Below are positions 1 to 7,446 of a stretch of 11,200 bases of DNA, in pieces (the first letter of the stretch is position 1; each line of letters starts with the position of its first letter). Below the pieces are notes generated by a model. It saw only the letters and a list, made by a program, of their open reading frames with translations. It did not search any database and was not told where the DNA came from. The stretch comes from Burkholderiales bacterium (GTDB lineage: Bacteria > Pseudomonadota > Gammaproteobacteria > Burkholderiales > Burkholderiaceae_C): contig CANHOE010000055.1 of the NCBI GenBank assembly GCA_947462175.1, positions 1 to 11,200 on the forward strand, given 5' to 3'. The position numbers and the translations under genes are program-made.

Positions 1-141
1 CTTCGCAGGCGCTGCCTTCTTCGCAGGTGCTGCCTTCTTCGCAGGTGCTGCCTTCTTCGCAGGTGCTGCCTTCTTCGCAGGCGCTGCCTTCTTCGCAGGT
101 GCTGCCTTCTTCGCAGGCGCTGCCTTCTTCGCCGGGGCGGC
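1..141. repeat. Tandem 18-bp repeat inside the histone-like gene
   Basis: Positions 1-15 are a partial unit. Positions 16-123 are six 18-bp units of the form CTTCTTCGCAGGYGCTGC, differing only at one base (T or C). Positions 124-141 are a diverged unit (CTTCTTCGCCGGGGCGGC). Positions 142-192, towards the start codon, are looser and include a 15-bp unit at 142-156. Each 18-bp unit encodes AAPAKK on the minus strand. The inner units are almost identical even at synonymous sites, which suggests recent expansion or gene conversion. Confidence 0.95.
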
Positions 142-192
142 CTTCTTGGCCGGAGCCTTCTTGGCCGGGGCGGCCTTCTTCGCAGTTGCCAT
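1..192 (-). CDS. Histone H1-like DNA-binding protein, KAAP-repeat (5' part, runs off left edge)
   Basis: The first 64 codons of a gene whose remainder lies beyond position 1. The product begins MATAKKAAPAKKAPAKKAAP and continues as the hexapeptide AAPAKK repeated over and over, with no acidic or aromatic residue in the visible part. Such Lys/Ala/Pro tails are known from bacterial histone H1-like proteins (for example Bordetella BpH1, and the tail of AlgP in Pseudomonas), which bind DNA non-specifically and act on the nucleoid. The start is well supported: on the minus strand AAGGAG lies a few bases upstream of the ATG at 190-192, while the nearby ATG at 195-197 is followed at once by a stop. 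A globular domain could follow beyond the edge, so the full architecture is unknown. It lies 214 bp downstream of nrdB on the same strand and probably has its own promoter. Confidence 0.85.
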   Translation of the reverse strand, partial: MATAKKAAPAKKAPAKKAAPAKKAAPAKKAAPAKKAAPAKKAAPAKKAAPAKKAAPAKKAAPAK

Positions 193-406
193 TACATTCT
201 CCTTGATCAAGTTAAAGGAACACTGTCCAGCCACCAACGACAGGTACCGGACAGTTATTCACCACCCGAAAGCTGCCCTTGATGGGCGCCCCGGTGCAGT
301 GAATCGGGTATCAAACCGGAGGTGCCGCTTCTGCGTCGGTCGCTTCCAGTTTGCAAATCTTGATCGCCTCCCGTACACCCCTCAAGGTGCATCGGTAAGA
401 CGCTTT
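193..406. other. Intergenic region between nrdB and the histone-like gene
   Basis: This 214-bp stretch has no convincing gene. It must hold the 3' end of the nrdB transcript and probably the leader and promoter of the histone-like gene. On the minus strand it shows a 10-bp palindrome CTTGATCAAG (202-211) that runs into the ribosome binding site, and a 6-bp inverted repeat CTGTCC/GGACAG (223-228 and 249-254) enclosing 20 bp. I see no stem followed by a T tract, so no intrinsic terminator for nrdB can be called, and no clean -35/-10 pair. Confidence 0.5.
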
Positions 407-1606
407 TCAATCCCATGACAGTGCGCCACCGGACTGATACTCGGTGACACGGCCTTCGAAAAAATTGGTTTCCTTCTTCAGATCGATCATCTCGCTCATC
501 CAGGGAAACGGGTTTTCTTCGTTCGGGAAGAGGGCGTCCAAGCCGATTTGGACAGCACGCCGATTGGCGATGTAGCGCAAATAACCCTTGAACATCGATG
601 CATTCATGCCAAGGACGCCACGTGGCATCGTGTCTTCAGCGTAACGATATTCCAATTCAACCGCTCGCATGAAAAGCGCCTTGATTTCGGCCTTGAACTG
701 CGCCGTCCACAGCAACGGGTTTTCCAGTTTGATCTGGTTGATCAGGTCGATGCCGAAATTGCAGTGCATCGATTCATCGCGCAGGATGTACTGATACTGG
801 GTTGAAGCACCGGTCATCCGGTTCTGACGGCCGAGCGCCAGAATCTGCGTGAAACCAACGTAAAAGAACAAGCCCTCCATCAGACAGGCAAAAACGATCA
901 AGCTTTTGAGCAGCGTCTGGTCGGCTTCGTGGGTGCCGGTGTTGAAGTTAGGGTCCATGATCGCCTCGATGAAGGGGATCAGGAACTCGTCCTTGTCACG
1001 GATCGACTGGACCTCGTGGTAGGCATTGAAGATTTCAGCTTCGTCCAAACCCAGCGATTCGACAATGTATTGGTAGGCGTGGGTATGGATGGCTTCCTCA
1101 AAAGCCTGCCTCAGCAAAAACTGCCTGCACTCGGGGGCGGTGATGTGGCGATAGGTGCCGAGAACGATGTTGTTGGCAGCCAGAGAATCTGCGGTCACGA
1201 AAAACCCGAGATTACGCATGATGATGCGGCGCTCGTCATCGGTGAGGCCATTGGGATCCTTCCAGGTCGCGATGTCGCGTGACATGTTGACTTCCTGCGG
1301 CATCCAGTGGTTTGCGCAGGTGGCGAGATACTTTTCCCAAGCCCATTTGTACTTGAACGGAACCAATTGGTTGACATCGGTGCGACCATTGATGATGCGC
1401 TTGTCGGCAGCAACCACTCGCCGGGTTTCAACAGGTTTGTCTGCAGATGGATGAATGGGTTCGTCCGAAATGGACGCTGCCGATGTCTTGCCAACGAAAC
1501 CGCCAATGTCACCAAGTGAGCTTTGAATGTCGTCAGGAATCCGCGGCTTGGCAAAGGCAGCCGGAGGCAACGTCGGTGATTTAATTTCTTCTTCCCAAAC
1601 CAGCAT
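407..1606 (-). CDS. nrdB: Class Ia ribonucleoside-diphosphate reductase, beta subunit
   Basis: The 399-residue small subunit of ribonucleotide reductase carries the di-iron/tyrosyl radical that is passed to NrdA to reduce ribonucleoside diphosphates to deoxy forms in the cytoplasm. All six iron ligands of the family can be placed: D140, E171, H174, E244, E278 and H281. The radical tyrosine is Y178 (in EAIHTHAY), with the same ligand-to-Tyr spacing as Y122 of E. coli NrdB. W101 in HWMPQEVNMSRD matches the family's electron-transfer Trp. The C-terminal tail, ending ALSWD and containing Y390, would dock into NrdA. Roughly the first 75 residues are variable and explain the slightly greater length than E. 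coli (376). The ATG at 1604-1606 has only a weak purine stretch (GGAAAT) upstream. The gene follows nrdA by 182 bp. Its base composition is visibly less GC-rich than that of nrdA. Confidence 0.97.
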   Translation of the reverse strand: MLVWEEEIKSPTLPPAAFAKPRIPDDIQSSLGDIGGFVGKTSAASISDEPIHPSADKPVETRRVVAADKRIINGRTDVNQLVPFKYKWAWEKYLATCANHWMPQEVNMSRDIATWKDPNGLTDDERRIIMRNLGFFVTADSLAANNIVLGTYRHITAPECRQFLLRQAFEEAIHTHAYQYIVESLGLDEAEIFNAYHEVQSIRDKDEFLIPFIEAIMDPNFNTGTHEADQTLLKSLIVFACLMEGLFFYVGFTQILALGRQNRMTGASTQYQYILRDESMHCNFGIDLINQIKLENPLLWTAQFKAEIKALFMRAVELEYRYAEDTMPRGVLGMNASMFKGYLRYIANRRAVQIGLDALFPNEENPFPWMSEMIDLKKETNFFEGRVTEYQSGGALSWD

Positions 1607-1788
1607 GGTGGATTTCCAGTCAATATTGATTATCCGATCGATATCGGAAAAAACAAAGCATTACCTGTCAGACAAGAGCGCGCATAGAACTTGTTTGTTG
1701 CGCGGCTGCGTCGCCCATTCCATGGGCGAGCACCAAACACATCCCTGATCGATGTGCGCCAGCGCGCTCGCCCGTGGCGCGGTTGGCC
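1607..1788. other. nrdA-nrdB intergenic region
   Basis: These 182 bp separate two genes that are usually co-transcribed. A perfect 7-bp stem with a 3-nt loop (CGCCCAT/ATGGGCG, 1712-1728) lies in the middle; no T tract follows it on the minus strand, so it is more likely a processing or stability hairpin than a terminator. Nearer nrdB is a 14-bp inverted repeat CCGATCGATATCGG (1634-1647) next to a run of six T on the minus strand. No small gene with a ribosome binding site was found. Confidence 0.5.
1629..1656 (-). promoter_or_regulatory. Possible secondary promoter in front of nrdB
   Basis: Read on the minus strand, TTGTTT (1651-1656), a 16-bp spacer and GATAAT (1629-1634) resemble a sigma70 promoter. 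It would start transcription roughly 16 nt before the nrdB ATG. The spacer is mostly the palindrome CCGATATCGATCGG, which could be an operator. The -35 match is only fair and the region is AT-rich, so this is a tentative call; it would let nrdB be made separately from nrdA. Confidence 0.25.
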
Positions 1789-4695
1789 TCACTGGCACGC
1801 TTCACAGTCGGGGTTGTCGATCGCGCAGTACTTGATGTCGGTGGCCGCTTCGGCGCTCGACTGCTGGGCTTGCTGGATCGCTGCGGCAGCTTGCGCAGAG
1901 CCCGAGGAGCCGCTGCTCACCGAATTGAGTTGCCCGGCCTTCACCGTCGATTTCTCGGCGTGCGTGGCCCCCACCGTGCGAAGGTAGTACGTGGTCTTCA
2001 AGCCGCGCAGCCAAGCCAGCTTGTAGGTCTCGTCGAGCTTCTTGCCCGACACACCGGCCATGTAGATGTTGAGCGACTGCGCCTGATCGATCCACTTCTG
2101 GCGACGCGCAGCGGCCTCGACCAGCCACTCGGTATCAATCTCGAATGCGGTGGCGTAAAGCACCTTGAGCTCTTCGGGCACCCGGTCGATGCGGCGCAAC
2201 GAGCCGTCGAAATGCTTCAGGTCCATCACCATCACGTCGTCCCACAGGCTGAGCTGCTTGAGGTCGCGCACCAGGTACTCGTTGATGACCGTGAAGTCGC
2301 CCGACAGATTGTTCTTGACCGAGAGGTTGCTGAACGAGGGTTCGATCGAGGCGCTGACGCCGATGATGTTGGAGATGGTCGCGGTCGGTGCAATGGCCAC
2401 GCAGTTGGAATTGCGCATGCCGTGCTCGGCGATGCGGCCACGCAGGGCATTCCAATCCAGCGTGCTGCTGCGATCAACATCGACATAGGAGGCGTCACCG
2501 CGCGCCTCGGTCAGCAGATCCAGCGAATCCAGCGGCAGGATGCCGCGATCCCACAACGATCCGCGGTAACTGGAATAGCGACCCCGCTCGGCGGCCAACT
2601 CGGTCGACGCCCAGTAAGCGTGGTAACAGACCGCTTCCATCGAGCGGTCGGCGAAATCGACCGCTGCCTGTGAGGCATACGGCACGCGCAGTTCGTGCAG
2701 CGCGTCCTGGAATCCCATGATGCCGAGGCCCACCGGGCGATGGCGCAAATTGGAGTCACGCGCCTTCTTCACCGCGTAGTAGTTGATGTCGATCACGTTG
2801 TCGAGCATGCGCATCGCGGTAGCTACGGTGCGCTTGAGCTTCGCATGGTCGATCTGTTTGCCGCTCGGGCCGTCGATCAGGTGGTGCACCAGATTCACGG
2901 AACCCAGGTTACACACCGCGATCTCGGTCTCGCTGGTATTGAGGGTGATTTCGGTGCACAGGTTGCTCGAATGAACGACGCCGACATGCTGCTGCGGAGA
3001 GCGCACATTGCAGGCGTCCTTGAAGGTGATCCAGGGATGCCCGGTCTCGAACAACATCGACAGCATCTTGCGCCACAGGTCACGCGCAGGGATCTTCTTG
3101 TGCAGCTTGATGTCGCCTGCCGCTGCGCGCGCTTCGTAGGCCACATAAGCGGTCTCGAACTCGATACCGAACTTGTCGTGCAGGTCCGGGCAGGTGCTGG
3201 GCGAGAAAAGCGTCCAGTCGCTGCCATCCATCACCCGCTTCATGAACAAGTCGGGAATCCAGTTGGCGGTGTTCATGTCGGGCGTGCGACGGCGGTCATC
3301 GCCTGTGTTCTTGCGCAGTTCCAGGAACTCCTCGATGTCGAGGTGCCAGGTTTCCAGATACGCGCACACCGCACCCTTGCGCTTGCCACCCTGGTTGACC
3401 GCGACGGCGGTGTCGTTGACCACCTTCAGGAACGGCACCACACCCTGGCTCTTGCCGTTGGTGCCCTTGATGTGGCTGCCGAGGGCTCGCACATTGGTCC
3501 AGTCGTTGCCCAGGCCGCCGGCGAACTTGCTCAGCAGCGCGTTCTCCTTCAGCGCCTCATAGATGCCGTCGAGGTCATCAGCCACCGTAGTCAGGTAGCA
3601 GCTCGACAGCTGCGAGCGACGCGTGCCGGCATTGAACAGCGTCGGCGTGCTGCTCATGAAGTCGAAACTGGACAGCACCTCATAGAACTCGATCGCACGC
3701 GCTTCGCGGTCAATCTCACCCAGGGCCAGACCCATCGCCACGCGCATGAAAAAGGCTTGCGGCATCTCGATGCGGACTTCGTCGATGTGGAGGAAGTAGC
3801 GGTCGTAAAGCGTCTGCAGACCGAGGTAGTCGAACTGCATGTCACGGTCTGCGTTCAAGGCAGCGCCCAAGCGCGCCAGATCGAACTGCAGCAGCTTGTC
3901 GTCCAGCAGCTCGGCCTGCACACCCTTCTTGATATAGCCACCGAAGTACTCGGCATAGCGGGTGCGCATATCGGCTTGCAAAACCTCTTCGCCCAGGATC
4001 TCGCGGCGGATGGTGTGCAGCAGCAGCCGCGCAGTGGCGCGTGTGTAGCCAGGGTCTTTCTCGATCAGCGTTCGGGCGGCCAGGATCGACGCCTTGTGTA
4101 CCTCGGCAATCGGCACACCGTCGTACAGATTGCGGCGGGTCTCCGCGAGGATGGGCTCAGCCCGAACGTCAGCTCCCAGACCTTCGCAGGCCGCCTGCAC
4201 GATGGCTTGCAGATGGATCGACTCGAGCGGCACGCGCTGACCGCCATCAAGCACCGTCAGGGTCGACTCGCTCGCCGCCACCGGCAGAGATTGCTTGGCG
4301 CGCTCCTGCGACCGGCGTTCGCGGTACAGCACATAGGCACGAGCGACCTCGTGATGTCCCCCACGCATGAGGCCGAGCTCGACCTGATCCTGGATGTCCT
4401 CGATGTGGAAGGTGCCACCACCCGGACGCGAGCGCAGCAATGCGCGCACGACTGATTCGGTCAGACCATCGACGGTCTCGCGAACGCTGGCAGATGCAGC
4501 GCCCTGCGTGCCGTGCACCGCCAGAAAGGCCTTCATCAACGCAACGGCAATCTTGTTCGGCTCGAAAGGCACGACCGCGCCATTGCGTCGAATGATGTGA
4601 AAGGCCTCATAGGTCGACGAGGGCGCCGTGGTCGGCGCGTTAGGCGCTTCGACAGGGTAGGCGGTGGCGCGAGGGGCGATGTTGAGTGCTTGCAT
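1789..4695 (-). CDS. nrdA: Class Ia ribonucleoside-diphosphate reductase, alpha subunit
   Basis: The 968-residue catalytic and allosteric subunit. It begins with an ATP-cone (about residues 30-123, FHIIRRNGAVVPFEPNKI). A second, degenerate ATP-cone follows (about 144-226), the arrangement known from Pseudomonas aeruginosa NrdA, where only the first binds nucleotide. The barrel carries the redox pair C366 (SSCYL) and C595 (IAVCNL), the active-site N578/C580/E582 in SNLCTE, and the radical-transfer tyrosines Y903-Y904. A Ser/Ala/Gln-rich flexible linker (about 924-950) leads to the C-terminal CEAC pair (C964, C967), which re-reduces the active site. The frame stays open upstream to a TTG at 4867-4869, but I chose the ATG at 4693-4695: AAAGG lies just before it, the length fits two-cone homologues, and the 58 extra residues look non-native. 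It is the first gene of the nrdAB unit, with a promoter near 4916-4944. Confidence 0.97.
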   Translation of the reverse strand: MQALNIAPRATAYPVEAPNAPTTAPSSTYEAFHIIRRNGAVVPFEPNKIAVALMKAFLAVHGTQGAASASVRETVDGLTESVVRALLRSRPGGGTFHIEDIQDQVELGLMRGGHHEVARAYVLYRERRSQERAKQSLPVAASESTLTVLDGGQRVPLESIHLQAIVQAACEGLGADVRAEPILAETRRNLYDGVPIAEVHKASILAARTLIEKDPGYTRATARLLLHTIRREILGEEVLQADMRTRYAEYFGGYIKKGVQAELLDDKLLQFDLARLGAALNADRDMQFDYLGLQTLYDRYFLHIDEVRIEMPQAFFMRVAMGLALGEIDREARAIEFYEVLSSFDFMSSTPTLFNAGTRRSQLSSCYLTTVADDLDGIYEALKENALLSKFAGGLGNDWTNVRALGSHIKGTNGKSQGVVPFLKVVNDTAVAVNQGGKRKGAVCAYLETWHLDIEEFLELRKNTGDDRRRTPDMNTANWIPDLFMKRVMDGSDWTLFSPSTCPDLHDKFGIEFETAYVAYEARAAAGDIKLHKKIPARDLWRKMLSMLFETGHPWITFKDACNVRSPQQHVGVVHSSNLCTEITLNTSETEIAVCNLGSVNLVHHLIDGPSGKQIDHAKLKRTVATAMRMLDNVIDINYYAVKKARDSNLRHRPVGLGIMGFQDALHELRVPYASQAAVDFADRSMEAVCYHAYWASTELAAERGRYSSYRGSLWDRGILPLDSLDLLTEARGDASYVDVDRSSTLDWNALRGRIAEHGMRNSNCVAIAPTATISNIIGVSASIEPSFSNLSVKNNLSGDFTVINEYLVRDLKQLSLWDDVMVMDLKHFDGSLRRIDRVPEELKVLYATAFEIDTEWLVEAAARRQKWIDQAQSLNIYMAGVSGKKLDETYKLAWLRGLKTTYYLRTVGATHAEKSTVKAGQLNSVSSGSSGSAQAAAAIQQAQQSSAEAATDIKYCAIDNPDCEACQ

Positions 4696-4909
4696 GATCA
4701 GCCTTTGGTATGCGAAGGGGTTCGTTGCCGCGCTTCTTGGGGGGTGTGGACCGGTATCCTGGCCGACAGGCGCGGCGCAGGAGGAAATCAGTGTGTCGTG
4801 CGTTGCTGTGACCTGCGCGGCCCGGACAGATCCGGGGCCGCACACAGACGGCGTGTCGGTTGTGCACAAGCGCCGATCATTTGCGCCTGTGGGTGAATGC
4901 TTTTCGCAT
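4696..4909 (-). promoter_or_regulatory. nrdA: Predicted 5' leader of nrdA mRNA
   Basis: If transcription starts about 7 nt after the -10 box, near position 4909, the nrdA message has a leader of about 214 nt, which is long. It contains a strong GC-rich hairpin (arms 4817-4826 and 4831-4841, loop CAGA, one bulged base) with no T tract after it. It also contains the perfect palindrome TTGTGCACAA (4860-4869), one mismatch from the DnaA-box consensus TTATNCACA on both strands. A short open frame of ten codons (4877-4909) begins at the predicted start point itself. Whether the leader regulates anything is inference; I do not recognise a known riboswitch family. Confidence 0.4.
4817..4841 (-). other. 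GC-rich hairpin in the nrdA leader
   Basis: The arms GCGGCCCGGA and TCCGGGGCCGC pair over ten base pairs with one unpaired G and a four-base loop. Without a following U tract it does not look like an intrinsic terminator. It could be an RNA stability or pausing element. Confidence 0.55.
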
Positions 4910-4913
4910 CAAG

Positions 4914-4929
4914 ACACTATATCTGGGGT
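4914..4929. promoter_or_regulatory. Candidate NrdR box 1, overlapping the -10
   Basis: ACACTATATCTGGGGT matches 13 of 16 positions of the NrdR consensus acaCwAtATaTwGtgt, including the left half-site in full. It covers the -10 hexamer of the predicted nrdAB promoter, so bound NrdR would block RNA polymerase. NrdR is the ATP-cone repressor that senses dATP/ATP and controls RNR operons in most bacteria. Confidence 0.6.
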
Positions 4930-4944
4930 CAGAAGGAGCTTCAA
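4916..4944 (-). promoter_or_regulatory. Sigma70-type promoter of nrdAB
   Basis: On the minus strand TTGAAG (4939-4944) and TATAGT (4916-4921) are separated by exactly 17 bp and point towards nrdA. The -35 matches four of six consensus bases and the -10 five of six. This is the best promoter-like sequence in the window. It lies in the gene-free stretch upstream of nrdA, and candidate NrdR boxes overlap its -10 and abut its -35. Confidence 0.65.
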
Positions 4945-4960
4945 GCGCTACCGCTAGCGT
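4945..4960. promoter_or_regulatory. Candidate NrdR box 2, next to the -35
   Basis: GCGCTACCGCTAGCGT keeps the CTA....TAG core of the NrdR box (9 of 16 consensus positions overall) and begins exactly 31 bp from box 1, leaving a 15-bp gap. NrdR boxes typically occur as pairs about three helical turns apart, so the spacing supports a site that would be weak on sequence alone. Confidence 0.5.
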
Positions 4961-5200
4961 CTCGCCTTAAAAATGACATCGCTGAGAAAGATCCTCTGTC
5001 GTGCTGATGCCGGTGCCCTTTTCACTGACGATCGCACGCTTGCCCTGGGCAGCCGCCCAGACGCTTCGGCGAGTCTTGGGCAGCCTCGAATTCATTGACT
5101 TTCCGGCCAATCTGACGCGGCATCGCGCACCAATGCTTGAGCCGTGATTTCCATGCCGAGCGCCGCGATGTCCGCGCGTGCCCCTGGCGTTGAGATGCCT
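4961..5200. other. Gene-poor region between the nrdA promoter and ampD
   Basis: Together with the leader and promoter this makes a 505-bp stretch (4696-5200) without a confident gene. Two short opposing frames are present: minus 4967-5095 (42 residues, beginning MNSRLPKTRRSVW) and plus 5007-5147 (46 residues, beginning MPVPFSLTIARL). Neither has a convincing ribosome binding site or recognisable family and they overlap, so I do not call either. A hairpin CTGGGC/GCCCAG (5045-5060) lies here, and the 9-mer TGGGCAGCC occurs twice (5046-5054, 5077-5085). Confidence 0.5.
5045..5060 (-). terminator. Weak hairpin downstream of ampD, possible transcript end
   Basis: A 6-bp GC stem (CTGGGC/GCCCAG) with loop AGCC lies about 140 nt beyond the ampD stop codon. 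No T run follows on the minus strand, so it is not a classical intrinsic terminator. It is listed only because it is a clear stem between the end of the five-gene unit and the nrdA promoter. Confidence 0.2.
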
Positions 5201-5783
5201 TCACGACAGCGTGGCAACGCCCTCGGGAAAACACCGGGCCGGCCAGCCCAGGTCGGCGACGAGCCGCGCCCAGTCGAATCCGCTCCCGGGATCGGACTTT
5301 CGGCCGACCGCCACATGCTCATGACCGGCCACATCAAGGTGCCGCTCCTCGTGATCGAGGGCTCTCAACAACTCGACCAGACGCGCATACTGCGCTGGCT
5401 CGAAGCCCTCTCCTTCGAGCCCCTCCAATTCGATGCCGACCGAAAAGTCATTGCAGTTGGTGCGTCCGCGCCATTGGGATGCTCCGGCATGCCAGGCACG
5501 CTCACGGCAGGATACGAATTGCACACACTCGCCATCGCGGCGAATAAAAAAATGCGCGGACACGCGCATTCCACGCAGCGCCTCGAAATAGGGGTGCGCC
5601 GACACATCGAGTTGGTTCAGGAAGAACTGTTCGACCTCGGCACCACCGTAGACGCCTGGCGGCAGGCTGATCGAATGCACCAGGACCAGACTGACCCCGC
5701 TGGCCTCGGGTCGTGGCCCGAAGTGAGGCGACGGGCAATGGCGCGCGTGCGCCCACCAGCCTCGCTGCCAATCGCCGCCCGGT

Positions 5784-5806
<23 letters not shown>
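5201..5806 (-). CDS. ampD: 1,6-anhydro-N-acetylmuramyl-L-alanine amidase AmpD
   Basis: A cytoplasmic zinc amidase of 201 residues that cuts the stem peptide from 1,6-anhydro-muropeptides during peptidoglycan recycling. In many Gram-negatives its activity keeps AmpR-controlled beta-lactamase off. The family signatures are clear: HCPSPHFGPRP near the N terminus, VHSISLPPG, VSAHFFIRRDGE, RAWHAG, CNDFSVGIELEG and GHEHVAVGRKSDPG. The zinc ligands align as H44, H162 and D172, with catalytic E126 and K170, at the same spacings as in E. coli AmpD. There is no signal peptide, as expected for the cytoplasmic enzyme. The ATG at 5804-5806 is the only usable start, because a stop lies a few codons upstream in frame. 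It overlaps the end of pilR by 23 nt, so translation is probably coupled. It is the last gene of the five-gene run. Confidence 0.96.
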
Positions 5807-7418
<1,612 letters not shown>

Positions 7419-7446
7419 GGCGGGAACGTGTCAGGGCTTCGTCACA

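Noticed and set aside
1712..1728. Hairpin after nrdA as an intrinsic terminator
   Set aside because: The stem is perfect but no T tract follows on the minus strand, and nrdB downstream needs co-expression.
1774..2673. Open plus-strand frame of 299 codons over the 3' end of nrdA
   Set aside because: It is antisense to conserved NrdA sequence and has shadow-frame composition.
2695..4455. Open plus-strand frame of 586 codons antisense to nrdA
   Set aside because: It lies wholly opposite a certain gene, has His/Gln/Val/Arg-rich composition typical of antisense frames in GC-rich DNA, and shows no family motif.
4696..4869. Extension of nrdA by 58 codons to a TTG start, giving 1026 residues
   Set aside because: The extra sequence is Cys/Pro/Ser-rich, lies inside the predicted leader, starts at TTG without a ribosome binding site, and the ATG at 4695 gives the usual two-cone NrdA length.
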